DNA of 64,000 nt from Verticillium longisporum. Taxonomy: Eukaryota > Ascomycota > Sordariomycetes > Glomerellales > Plectosphaerellaceae. This document shows positions 10,452-22,065 of this stretch, one piece after another. The notes under the pieces are model-generated. The model ran no database searches, was not told the DNA's origin, and saw only the letters and a program-made list of their open reading frames with translations. The position numbers and the translations under genes are program-made. Positions within the stretch are counted from its first letter, which is position 1. Each line of letters opens with the position of its first letter. The stretch spans positions 5,828,001 to 5,892,000 of the forward strand of contig JAETXT010000004.1 in NCBI GenBank assembly GCA_019188255.1, written 5' to 3'.

Positions 10452-13400
10452 TCACTCACTCAGCGCCTGCAGCGCCTGCGTAAGCGGCACGATCCTCAGG
10501 CTCCGGCCCCTCTTCAGGCCCGCCTGCGGCATGACGGTCGGGCTTCCCTCGTCGGTCCACTTGCGGAAGACCCTCTTCAGGTCGCGCGGGATGCCCTCGA
10601 GGACGACGGTCGAGATGGGCACAAACGGGCGGTCTTCCATGCCCGAGGCGAGGATGGCGTACTCCTGCGCAAAATCGAGGGCGTTGCGGAAGGAGAGGTA
10701 CTCGGCCTGCGCAGCGCGGCCGACGATGATGTACATCTCGAAGAAGGCGTCCAAGATGTAGACGGAGCTCGACTTTAGGTCCGCCTGGCTGAACGGGCAG
10801 ACTTCGGAGATCTGACCATAAATGTCAGCACGGCTCCTTAAAGATTGGGGGTAAGAAATGACGGAGAGGGCAGAGTGAGCTTACCTGTTGCCTGGACGCG
10901 GCGTCGGAGCAAAACAGACGGCCGCAGTACTTTTCGTAGTTTGGCTTCAGCCGCCAGTGGTCCGCCGAGTGGGGCTTCGCGCCACTGCCGCTGCCGCCGA
11001 ACACATCCCAGAAAGTGGCCGGCTCGTCGCCATCATCCACCTCGATCAGCTCTCCTGTCAACGTCAAGTCCATACCTATCAGACGAGCGCAGCTGAGCTC
11101 ATCGACGTTGCTGCCCTTGCCCTTCCAGAGGTAGCATTTGCCCTGTTGCGTAATGAGGTACGCGAAGCCTGCGCAGAGGTTCGCCGGTGCAAAGTCGACC
11201 TCGTCAAAGGCCACCTGGCCAAGGTGGCGGCGACCGCAAAGGATGCTCGGTGCCAGCATGTCGAACTTGTTGCTCGAGCCACGGCGCGTTATGACAATAC
11301 CGCCCAAGGCTTGGAGGAATTCGGCCGTCTCCTTGCCCTGCTGGAGTTTGACGAGTTTACCCCCCAATGCCCTTGCCTCGCGGCTTGCAAAGAGCTGCGC
11401 ATCTTCAAGGGTAGAAGCCGGCACTTCGTCACCTGCCCAGAAGTAAACCTCGAAGGCCTTCTTGCCGGCACTATCGGTGAACTCATGGGGGCATATGTAC
11501 ATCTCTTGCTCGAAGAGGACACGTTCGTTATGCATGGGAACAGGCATTTTCTTGCCATCCCCAAACAGCTGGAAAAGCTGGGCTCCTGCAGTGCGGACCC
11601 TAGGAACTTGCGGCCTGTTCATCAAGATATCGGCAGTGTCGATGCGGTATTCACGCTGGGGTCGGGACGTGCCGAAGAACTCATCGAGCATTGTCGTCAC
11701 CTCGTTAGCCTGTTTGACAGGCGAGCGAAGGGGCGTGCTTGGCTGGCTCTCCTTGCGGAACTGCCCCTTCAGAGGGCTCTCTGGCTTGTTGGTGCTGAGA
11801 GGACGCGGCATATCTCGTGGACTTTCGGGCTTCGGCAGCTCTCTGTTGATGCTTTGAGGTCGGGGAAGTTCCCGGGGGCTCTGAGGCCTGGATGTTTGGC
11901 CGGTGCTGAGCGGCTTTGGGAGGTCGCGCGATGGGGTTGAAGGGTTGGGAAGCTCCCTGCGTGGGCTTTCAGGCTTGGGCAGCTGCCTGCCAATACTTTC
12001 CGGCCTGACCACTTCGTGCTTCGGGCTCTCGGCAGCAGGCTTTGCGGCATTTGGATCATCGAAGAATCTCGACATTCGCTTCATGTCCAGCTTGCGTGGT
12101 GAAGAGGCCGGGGCTGCAACCGGCTCTTCGTCCATCTGCTTTGTCGGGGATGGCGTGCGACGCAGGCTGGCAAAGGGGGTCGTGGCCACAGGCTTCGCCT
12201 TAGTCACGGGCGGTGACGGCGACTTTTGAGACACGTCGGCAACTGATGGCTCCTCTGTTGGTGTTTGCTTCTGGGGAGGCTGCACAGGAGAGGGCTTGTT
12301 CTTGATGGCGGCCTTCACGGCGACCTGGGCCTGGATAGTCTGAGGCAACGAGGATGATGGCGAGCTGGGCATTGGGGGCGAGCGGGGACTTTGAGTTGCC
12401 TCAACCGCCGGGACCGTCTTCTTGGACGTCACTGCCGGCTTGAACGGGATGTTCTCCTTAGGGGCCGTCTCCACGGTCTTTGCCGCGGCCGGTGGCTGCG
12501 CAGACGTCGGCGCCTTCCTCTTGGGTCCACGAGCACGACCCTTAGTCATGTGCGTGAGCTGAGGCCCAGGTGCTGAGGGCTCTGCAATAGACGCAGAGGG
12601 TGCGCCGGAGTCAGAATCGCCAGCGTTCTTGCTGCTGTTCGCGGCCATGGGTGGAGGGCCGCGGGCCAAGAGACCCGCTAGGTTTTGGTTGAAGCGTCCC
12701 GCGAGACCGCCGGCACTAGGGCGGTTCTGGAGACGCGCGGGAGCGCTGGTCTCCTTGTGTAGCTCAGGCATGACAGGTTCAGCAGCGGTCTTCGTCGTCG
12801 AGATAGACTCAGCGGAGTCCCTCTTTGACAAAGAACTCAGTGGCCTTGGTTCATCCGCCGACTTATTCAACGATGTTTCTATGCCATAGCCCGACGTGGT
12901 ATCGGCTTTCCCAGACGTGGACCTACTAAGCGCTCTGCGCCTAGCAATACCCTCGGGGATCGGTTCCTCGACAGGCGGCGCAGGACCACGTTCGACACCC
13001 TTGCCTTCGTCTTGGGCCTTTTTGAAGTCTTCCTTCTTTTTCAAAATGGCATCCTTGAACTCATCCTTGCGCTCACTCGGCTTCGGCCCAGCAGTGGCAT
13101 TGAGGGCTGCTTTACCGCGCAGGATATTGCCCTTCAATTCATCTGGGGCGACATAGTTTTGTGTCTTGGTTCGTCGCAGATTGCCGAACACGTTCTTCAA
13201 TTCATTATTCGACTCGACTTGAGCACTGGCATCTCCCGATGCTTGTCGCGGCTTGAGGTTCGCGCGAAAATCCTTCTTCGGTGGTGTGGCGGGTCGCGTT
13301 TTGCCTGTCACCGAGGTTGGGCTGATGACAGAGGAGCGGGTGGGTGCTTCACCTTCCACGGGACTTGTCTCTGGCTCCGTCTTGTCGCTGCTCAGGTTCG

Positions 13401-15401
13401 GCTTGTGTAAATTGCCGCGAAGACTGCCGGCTCCGACAGCCGCAAATCCTGGACGGGCGGTGGGTGTTGGTGGAGAGTATATGCCTCCGAGACCAGTTGT
13501 CGAAGGCTTCACGGCAGAACCCATTGGCGTAGACCGCATAAGTCCACCAATGTTGACCGCGTGCTTGGAGGAGATGGAGCCGCTCCTTCCCGTCTCAGCA
13601 ATCGGGTTGCCAGACTTCTGGGCTTTCGCTTTATTCAACTCGACCATCCATGCAGGCTGGTTTGTAGCAGCTGGCGCAGGCTTCGGTTTTGGTGATTCAG
13701 GCTTGTTCAGGGCTGTCTCAAGCCAACTAGCCTTTGTCGGGCTCCATCGCCGGGGGTCCATCGTCTTGGACGGGCTCGAGGGCGGCGTCACTTCCTCTTG
13801 CTCCTTGACATCTGTGTCGATGGGTGGGACTATGGGAGAGGGCTCTGCAGTCTTGGCTTTTGGCGTCTCGCTTTGGTCGGCTTCGCTCTCTAGCGCTTCA
13901 GATCGTGAAGGCGATCTGGTCGGGGACGTCTCGTGGGTAGTGTTTGAGCGTTCACGGAACATGCTTGTTGGGCGCGACCTGGATCGCGAGTGGGCGGAAC
14001 GCTCGCCGGTTCGGTGGGAAGCCACTGTATCGACGCGAGCAAGGCCTGGGGGCGATGTCACGCTCCATCTCTTGACACTGTCGGATCTCTTCATCATGGC
14101 ACTCTGTACAAAGCCTCCCATGCCCTTCGTCGGCGATGCGGGCCTCGTGGGCGATGACCGTCCAGAGCCTGTGACCATAGCAGATGCTCGGCGCCCTGGC
14201 GCAAGTTCCTCTTCGGGGGATACCTCGGCAGGCGGGTCTAGTCGTTGGACGCTGGAGAGGCGAAGAGGGGAGGCAGTCGCACGCTCGTCGGCCAGAGTTT
14301 CCTGGAACTTGGGCTGCGGCGCCTGCGACTCGCCGGCCGAGGTCTTGCGTTCCATACCTGGCAGCTGTGCGCGCAGGGAAGACATATCGAGCGTCTCTTG
14401 ATCCTCAACCTGGTTTTTACGGTAGGCGGCAGAGCCGAGACCACGGTCGGCCGTCTGTCGGAACCATGTCGGATCCTTGGAACCAAGAGCCTGGGCAATC
14501 TGGTCCTTGGTAAAAGTCTGCTCAGTCGCTGAAGCGGGTGCTTGCTCGGATGGGGCCGTGGAAGATGTTCTGGCAGCGTTCTGGGCAGCGAACATGGACA
14601 GCGGTCTCGTCTTTGGCTTTTCCCCGGCCTGCGAGTCCGGGCGCCTCTGCCATGACAGCGGCCTCGGGCCGCCAACACCGGAGGGTGAGGAAGGAGAGTT
14701 CATGCCGGAATTTTGCTCGTCGATTTCGGCGGGCGAGGCGTTCTCCTGGGCTGCAGCGTCTGGAGCTGTGGAGGTTTCAAGCTCGGGTGAGGCAACGGCC
14801 GCACGCGATTGCGGACTGCCGGTGTTTTCGATCGCAGGAGACAAACGGGGCCCGTCAGCGAGTCGTGAGGTGGTGCTGTTGCGATGCGAAGAGTGTGGTG
14901 GGGTATTGGCGGGAGATGACTTTTGGGGAGAAATGGATCGTGCGCGTTCTGTCAATGCGAGCCGTCAGTCAAGTCATGAAGGGACACTGGGCAGCAAAAT
15001 AGAAATTGAAGCTCTGGCTCTGGGCGTCGGTCCCATCGGAAAAGGTAGCCAGGGAAACGCATGAGGGTCGTAAGCTCGCTGGTCGTTGAATTGGGTTTTG
15101 CTTGTTGTTGTCCACACTAACGTGGCGTGCAGCCAGGATGGAGCTGGCACTCAACGAGCGAAACGACGCCAAAGCGTTTCCATGTGGAGAGGATGCGTGG
15201 TCGAAGGTAATGGATGGATCACGAATGGGTCAAAGGAAAAAGAAGAAGAGGGGGAAGAAACATACCGGCGCGGCGAGCCTGGCGTTCTCGTTTCTCTTGC
15301 TGGATCTTCTCGTCAAGCTCTCTCTGTCGCGCATCATCCTCCTCTGTGCGTCGCGCGTTCATCTCCTTGACATCCTGCAAAAACTTGGAAACGTCGTCCA
15401 T
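10452..15401 (-). CDS. DUF4045-gelsolin repeat protein
   Basis: Exons are 15401-15266, 14948-10885 and 10811-10452, giving about 1519 residues. Exon 1 (MDDVSKFLQDVKEMNARR... KRERQARRA) joins exon 2 through GTATGT/TTGACAG to give RRAERARSISPQKSSPANTP, the usual start of fungal DUF4045 proteins. The middle ~1000 residues are Ser/Pro/Lys-rich and look disordered. They include a proline-directed repeat array around 11770-12010 (RELPKPESP, RDLPKPLST and similar units). The last ~370 residues form gelsolin/villin-type repeats (AQLFQLFG, ERVLFEQEMYIC, VYFWAGDEVP; then AYLITQQGKCYLWKGKGS; then a third after the last intron, VYILDAFFEMYIIVGR). Gelsolin repeats bind actin and calcium, so a cytoskeletal role is likely but inferred. 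An ATG at 15416 would add five residues; 15401 fits the family start better. Confidence 0.82.
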
Positions 15402-16252
15402 GGCTACTGATGGCAACCCCTAGGTTGGGAGCATTGGACGCAGCGGGGTTGTTGAGGGCTCTTCTCTCGGTCGACGTTGATAGATGTCGTGACAAGGCGC
15501 TGGCGATAGCAATGGACAATGGCGATGACAGCGATGGAGATGGCCCGTCTAGGGATAGCTCGTGTTTTCGATGCTTGGAGTACCTGGCTGGACGCCAATG
15601 ACTAGTGGTTCGGTGCGAGGATGCGAGATCGTCGTCATTTGTTGATGTTCTGCCTAAGCCGGGCCCTTGTCTTGCTTGGCCTTGGCGACAACATGAGCCC
15701 ACCCACAGGCCTTTGACCTGCACCTCCGTGAGCTGAGACGCTAAAATGGGTGGGGCCTCTCCAGCAGCTTTACAGTGAGTGGATAGCGCCTCAGTCTTTC
15801 GTTACAGCGCCTGTGGCTCTCCACGCAGTAGGTACCTATAAGGTAGGCTTACTTTGGCCCAATTCTCATGAGCCACTCCTTGGGTTTCCTCGACACAGCA
15901 GTTTACCACGTGCACGGCGTTAAGCACGCTGTTATAATGATCTTGTCTAGTGAATGGGCTCTAGATTGGCTTGAGCCGATCCGAACTCAAAAACTAGTGA
16001 AGTATGGTGTTTTCGTGAGTTTGTCTTGTTTAGTTGTGTCTTGTTTTGTTTTGTTTTGACTGTCAGCCTTCGCTCTGTGATTCCTTTATCGCGCAGCTCT
16101 AGTCGGTCACCCCATCGATGTTCTTTCCACCCACGACTACTCCATCAACCCCACGCGCTACCTACCTCGGGGTCCATGTCGACGTGACGGGCGCTCCGCT
16201 TGATGGTTCCCCTCTGTGGTATCTCCACCGAGGTTTCCTACAGCAGTGTGCC
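15402..16252. other. Intergenic region between gelsolin-like gene and ARL2
   Basis: It holds the promoter of the gelsolin-like gene and the 3' flank of ARL2. The palindrome TAGGTACCTA is at 15829-15838. A (TTTTG)n-like run is near 16040-16060. No gene is supportable. Confidence 0.55.
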
Positions 16253-17049
16253 TCAGTAGAGAAACAGCCGCTTCTTCGCATCGTCCACTACCCATGCCAG
16301 GCCCTCTTCCAGATTCGTCCCTGTCATGGCACTGCATCGAAGGACGTTCCACCGATGCGTTCGTATCGATTCTAACTGAAGGCCCTTGAAACTTGTCAAG
16401 ACTCGTTCGACCACTTGTCTGTCACATGGCAACATACCTCAAGAATCTCTCGTTCGTCCATGCACCTGCCGACATCAGTCTTGTTCGCAAAGACTAGGAG
16501 GCTCGCTCCGGAAAGGCGCTGTTCGTGTCAGTGAAAATGGTTTGCATGTATACCGGAATGCCTGACCTCTTCCTGTAGAAGACCGTGAAGCTCCTCTCGG
16601 CAATCTTCAATCCTCAGTCGGTCCGTGGCATCGACAACCCAGATGAGGGCATCGGTCTTTTCAAAATAGTTGCGCCAGTATGACCGCAGCGTCTTCTGCC
16701 CTCCGACATCCCCTGTAGTGGTCAATAACCACCAAGTAGTTAAAGCAAAGGCTGGCTCATACAGATGTTGAGTTTGTATCTTTAAACTCGTCAGCAAGGT
16801 CCTTGTTAGAGGCAGCAGACCACTGACCCGTCGTAATCAATCGTTTTGATGATGAAGCCCAGCGTGGGGCTCACCGTGTTGACGTCCTCTCCCATGATCT
16901 TCTTCACAATCGTCGTCTTGCCTGCGTTGTCCAGGCCCCTGGCCGCGCATCTTTGTCAGCGAGTCTCACTAATCCTGGGTCTGTACTCACAGCATCAGGA
17001 TCCTCATCTCCTTGTCCTTCAGCCGAGCTTTCCGAAGAATTGACAACAT
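16253..17049 (-). CDS. ARL2: ARF-like GTPase ARL2 (Alp41 type)
   Basis: ARL2 works with tubulin-folding cofactors in tubulin biogenesis and delivers lipidated cargo. Six exons: 17049-16991, 16938-16828, 16779-16763, 16712-16567, 16518-16438, 16384-16253; total 181 residues, the usual size. The spliced protein starts [20 protein letters not shown] and has the P-loop GLDNAGKTT, switch [11 protein letters not shown], switch II WDVGGQKT, the NKTD guanine motif and the SAM-type loop (CSAMTGTN). It lacks an N-terminal glycine at position 2, as ARL2 does and ARF1 does not. Exon 3 is only 17 nt, with an AAG acceptor before it; all introns are 48-60 nt. Introns 2 and 4 use GTCAG donors. Every junction keeps the frame and matches the family, so I am confident in the model. 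Confidence 0.93.
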
Positions 17050-17837
17050 TGTCGGCAAATGTTGTCGAAGGCGACTCGAGCCTGAGACTCTGACGCTTTA
17101 CTGGTTACCAGGGTGGTCATCGTATCTGATGAGAGAGTGTGCCAGTCAAATGTAGTGGTATCGCGGACTCGGCACGTGATTTGCAGGAGTCGGTGGGACT
17201 GTTGGTTCTCGGTGAAGGATCGGTGACTCGGTAAGAGCCCCTTTTCGGGGTCACAGGGCTACTGGCGATGTTTCTCGCGCGCTGTTATCGAGGTTCGTCT
17301 TATTCTCTTGATATTGATGTCTATGTTGTACTAGATGTCACGCTGAAGTCGTATAATGTAGGGCGAGCAATTTCCCCAACCGTTTCCCGACTACATGGTG
17401 TGCCATTTGGCGTCTTACCTGGTTGCCAATGATGCATACACTAGAAGTCTTGACATGTTCACTTTCAACCGTAATCCTGAATGCTAAATCTTGAGGCTAT
17501 ATCACCCTATAACTTAGGGGGACTTTTGGCAAACACAGACTGTGATATAAGGGATCACGCGTCAGAGGAAGGCACCTAGCCTTCGCTCCTTCCAACTACC
17601 CCCACTACAACCCGCACATCGATCCAGAGATTTATTTCGTAACCTTTGCCAACACCTACCGCGATAGCAACAGCGACAAGATTCCCGCCCCAGTTCCTCA
17701 CAAGGCTGTCTGTCGACGAGGATTCAAACCTTTGCCGCATTTTACTCTCTGTTCTGTCCAAGACGGCCTCACGTCGACACTTGCCAGCTTGGGGCCCCCA
17801 ATTCGTGTCAACAGCACAACGTTGATTTGTTCAAGCA
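17050..17837. other. Divergent promoter region, ARL2 / GNAT gene
   Basis: Shared upstream region of ARL2 (-) and the acetyltransferase gene (+). I see no gene, tRNA or clear repeat. The stretch 17400-17560 is AT-richer than its surroundings. Confidence 0.55.
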
Positions 17838-19598
17838 ATGGAACGAGACGCCGGGAAGGATAGCAAGTGGATGTCTGATGCTGTCAAACTTCCTACTAGA
17901 AACCGTCACCCTCCAGGCCGCCACCCCGTCGACTCCATCATGATGGTCACCAACAACTGTCAACCGCGAATGAGCCCCCTACCGCCCGGCCATGCGTCTC
18001 TGTACCAAGTCAAAGGAGCGATCCCTCTCAATCTTGAATCGCTCTCCTTGACAGACGCTTCTTCGACTCCTCTTCGCCTGACCTCTCAGAACCTCGCTCT
18101 TGCCCCTGTCACACGTCGCGTAATTGCTCAGGATATGGCCGCAAAGGACAAAGAGAACAAGACCGAGAATACATTCTGTCTCAGCAGCGCTGAAGATGGC
18201 GCTAGTCCAGACACGCGAGACGATCAAGTCCTAGGTACCGGCGCTCCTCTTGCCGAGAAACTTGCTTTCAAGAACACTATCAACATTGACCGAACCTGCG
18301 ATGTCCGGAATGAGATAGGTCCGCCTCACAAGCTAGAAGCTATCGAGGGCGTCATTCATAAAGATCCCTGGATGGGTGAGGGCGATGATGATGCGCATTT
18401 CATGTGCCAAAGCTACAACTCGCGCTTCATCAACGCCTGGCTTTTGCAAGTTCCAGAGGACATCAGAGCAGACTTTCTCGGTGACAGCGACATTGAAGAG
18501 CACTCCGAGCACCCCATCAACACCGATACTGGAACTCTGATGGCCCGTGTGGAGCAGCCCGAGTCGACTCGCAACCCCGAAACTATCAGGCTTGACCACA
18601 AAAAGCATGCGGATCGTTGGACAAGCAACTACCATATCAAGAGCAAGATCAGGATCCGCGAAAGAGCCGCAGCTCTGATGCAGCAAAGACAGGCTACACC
18701 TGTCTCTTTCCATGGCTGCGAGTCAAACATTCAGCCAATTCCGCAACGTGAGGTTCCGGTCGATTGCGTACTTCGACCGGCCAAATCGAACGATGTCCCT
18801 GGGATCATCGATATTTACAACAGGGAGATCAAGAAAGGCCACCGTGCCCTTGACAGCGAATTAGTGTCGGAGAATGACCTGAACGCCATTGGTAACAGCT
18901 GTCGCACACAGTGTCTTCCTTTCATTGTCGCCATCCGCCAGTCGCCTGACCTGACTGACCCATCCGTCTGGCCCAGCAAAGCTGCCTGGGAAACCTTCAT
19001 GCAAATGCCTCGAAAGCCTGTTCCACAGCCACCGCTCGTGATCGGTTTTGCCTTCTGCGAGACCCTCAAGGTTGGGTTCGGCCAGGGCGGTCATGTTGGT
19101 CAACAGAGCGTAAGGCTTCATGTGTACACCCACCACGACTACCGGCGTAAGAATGTGGGAAGTGCCCTGTTGGATCGAATCCTTACACATATGTCACGCT
19201 CGCACATTCCGGACACTACAAAGCACGACTAGGACAATGCTTCCGGAATGAGGCCGTACGACAATCCCACCAGTCGTAGCCGAATGGTCCCCCAGCGTGA
19301 GTGTCGTCCCTCAAGGTATCAATCAGCAATGCATGTTGACTCAATTTCACCAGGTATTATCATTGAGGGGATCTTCCGTAACGAGAAAGATCCGGAACTC
19401 ACCTTTATTCGCAAGTGGCTCAACGCCTTCCGCTTTGAGGAGGTTGGCCGAATTCAAGGTGCATATGGCACGAAACGCGGCCCACACAACAGCGAGTGGA
19501 TGGACCTACACATCTGGCAGCATCAGTCCTGCGAACACGAGCACCCGACTGGCAGTGACCCGGGAGTGTGGGAAGGAGGTCTGCTCGAACGTTATTGA
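17838..19598 (+). CDS. GNAT-family N-acetyltransferase, interrupted by an in-frame TAG
   Basis: Coding signal runs from 17838 through 19296 and, after an intron (GTGAGT at 19297 to CACCAG ending 19353), 19354-19598. The N-terminal ~310 residues are low-complexity. The GNAT fold starts near VLRPAKSNDVPGIIDIYNRE and includes the acetyl-CoA-binding segment HHDYRRKNVGSALLDRIL. A TAG at 19230-19232 stops translation at residue 464. The same frame continues through the splice into a normal GNAT C-terminus (IIIEGIFRNEKDPELTFI, FEEVGRIQGAYGTKRG, SEWMDLHIWQ). Without the TAG the product would be about 567 residues. The truncated 464-residue form lacks the last strands of the fold and may be inactive. 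The TAG sits in the loop of a strong RNA hairpin. Substrate unknown. Confidence 0.75.
19205..19250 (+). other. Stem-loop presenting the in-frame TAG of the GNAT gene
   Basis: The outer arms 19205-19212 (CATTCCGG) and 19243-19250 (CCGGAATG) are perfectly complementary. The inner arms 19221-19225 (AAGCA) and 19238-19242 (TGCTT) also pair. An 8-nt bulge separates the stems on the 5' side. The 12-nt apical loop 19226-19237 contains the TAG at 19230-19232. This geometry, with T before the A, matches the preferred context of fungal A-to-I mRNA editing. Confidence 0.6.
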
Positions 19599-20281
19599 AC
19601 AGAGGCTCAAGAGTGGCTAGAGCAATGACCTGTACTCGTCAAGACGCTGCGGTCATCATGTGGGGTGCGCAGTTGTATATGTACCATAAGGGACAGACAG
19701 GCTACGAACAAGTGACTGAAATTGCGTCTTGTAGAGCGGCGAAGGCTGAAAGTATTATGGGCAGCCAAGTAGTGGACACAACGGGCTGGCCAGCGAAGGT
19801 TCAATAAACGAGGATGCAGGCCACAGTCGAAAGTATAGCACAGGTCTCGAAGCGAATCTTCAGAGCATTGTCTGGTAATAAGCCACCGGTTAGCCGACGA
19901 AGACGCCATGATGTTACAGGAACCTGCCAGGCGACAATAACTTGCGTGGCCGCTTCCTGGCATCGTGTCGAGCAGCCTTTCCAACGACTATCTGTCCAAA
20001 CGTTGGAGAAAGACTATAGATGGGTGAATGCCCAGCGCTTCAAGCCTACACGTACCCAGTTCCTCTATCCCTTCTTCCCATCTACTTTCTATTTTCAGCA
20101 TCATCATTTCCCAGGCCGCCTGTGCCCAAAAATAAGTTACTTCGTGGACCCTGATAGTCTTGGACGGGAAATCGGTCTCCTCAGCGTCAGCACCTAGTCT
20201 GAGTCTGTCAAACTGCGGCACTCGGGGCCTTGAACCCGACAACTATCCTTATTCCTTTGAGCCACTCACACATCTTTCACC
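19599..20281. other. Intergenic region
   Basis: Lies between two genes on the + strand: 3' flank of the GNAT gene and promoter of the DUF7730-like gene. I see no supportable feature; short open frames here lack domains. Confidence 0.5.
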
Positions 20282-21428
20282 ATGTGCTGCTGTGTTTTCA
20301 ACTGCTTCAGAAGGCGGTCCAGCAGCAAGCCGCCGAGAGCCAAGCCGGCCCTCCCTTGGCTGCCGCCCACCGCAATCCACGAAGCGGACTCATGGAGGCC
20401 TGTTCAACAACTGCGCGGCTTCTTTAGCCTGCCGTATGAGCTCCGCTACGAGATCCTCCGTTTGGCCTTTGGAGATTGCGTCTTTCACATCGACATGCGC
20501 CCCGGGCCCCCCTGGCCCGTCATCCGATTAGATGGTTCAGTTGGCGACTCCGTGTACCGCATACGCCGCAGAGTCATATGGAGATGGACCAACGGCTTTT
20601 GCCACCGTGATGCGAAATATGAGGACACGTACGATAGCTTGGAAAGAACCTGGCAAGCATGCCTCGACGGCCAGGCAAACTGCTGCGGGCGTCGACACGG
20701 GTCGGACAATGGTAGATTCCAGGGCGTCATGAGCTTCCTGCTCTCCAGCAAGCAAAGGTCAGACGGTATCAGCCTACCCCGCCCGAAGAGCCAGAAACTG
20801 ACCGTCTTGTAGTCACGACGAGCTGATAGGGATACTCTACGGCACAAACATCATCCTGCTGGAGAGCATGCCTTTGATCGAATCGTTGTGCGCTCCGACA
20901 CCCGCCCACGCCCAGTTACTTGGACCCGGTATCGAGCTCGTCACTTCGCTCCGCATCACCCTGGAGTTGGCCCTGTTCGACAAGAAGTGGTTTTCGCCCG
21001 CCGAGTATCACCGCAGGAGGTTTGTCAACATCCTGGACGGTCTAGGCCCCCGGTTCCCCTGCCTCAAGCGACTCGCCATCTTTTTCGACAACCAGGCCAG
21101 CCTCACAAGGTTCGATCCCTCCAAGGAGATTGGCAATCTGGACCTCTACCTCTTTCTTCCGCTGCTGGCGACTAGCACGCGGCTGGGGAGAGTCGAAATG
21201 ACCGTGTGGGTGACCGCGCCGATGTATCAGCTTGCCCTTACGGGGTTCTCGAGGCAGCGTGACGAGGAGAAGCCAGGGCTGGTCGAGTATCTGAAGCGTG
21301 CTGATCAGATGTGGTATCCATTTTCCAACAATTGGGACGACGACCAACGATCGGGAGAAGGGTACTGGATCAGGAAGTGGATTGACAAGCCGTGGAAGAT
21401 CTGCCCGAAGACGGGACGACGTGGTTAG
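20282..21428 (+). CDS. F-box/DUF7730-like fungal protein
   Basis: Two exons, 20282-20757 and 20813-21428 (donor GTCAGA, acceptor TTGTAG, 55-nt intron), give 363 residues. The N-terminus MCCCVFNCFRRRSSSKP is cysteine-rich and basic, which may suit palmitoylation and membrane contact (inference). The segment FFSLPYELRYEILRLAFGDCVFHID resembles the F-box-like start of the large fungal DUF7730 group (LP.E.R..I). After the splice, SHDELIGILYGTNIILLES and VTSLRITLEL follow the usual pattern of that group, a predicted alpha/leucine-rich scaffold of unknown function. It ends KICPKTGRRG. No catalytic motif is seen. These genes form large, variable families in filamentous fungi, and no specific role can be assigned. 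Confidence 0.75.
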
Positions 21429-22065
21429 GAACTGGTCTAGTGAAACGAAGAATTGATTTGTGCGATCAGGTTCTGCTTGGCCTTCATACAGTAAATCTCG
21501 AATAGTGATCAGCAGTTCTCGTGTGAAAGCATGGGGACAATGCCGAAGATTGTCAGGGGTGCCGTTCATGATCAGTGAACACTCGGGGCACCTTTGGCTT
21601 ACAAATTTTCTACTCCGAGGTCTTCGTGTTAACTTTCACCAGATACAACCCGGACTTGGATCTCAACCTAGCTCTGCTGCGTGAACCGCAACATATGTAC
21701 TCTCCGTCCATTGAATTGCAGTGAAACATCAAACGAAGCTGCTAGATATAGGACGAACCGCCTTGAGGCGCAGCACCCACATTACCCTCTCATCTTCTTC
21801 GGCTTGCGCAACCAATATAGAAATGCATGTTATCGGAGTGCCGACATACTGGAACTCTGGGTATATTCAGTCCTGAGATGCCTTTTTCTCCACTCAGGAG
21901 CGGCCACCCCTGGCCACTATGATGATAAACAACGATGCAATCCCAAGACACCCCTTCGCCACCCAATCCGAAATAAGCTGGCAAGGTCATACAAACCACT
22001 AGAGACAATAACAATGAGACTCAACCGACCAAGTTCGGTCTGCGCCGAACCAACAGACACCCCAT
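21429..22065. other. Convergent intergenic region
   Basis: Lies between the 3' ends of the DUF7730-like gene (+) and SEC63 (-). Nothing beyond likely 3' untranslated sequence is visible. Confidence 0.5.
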
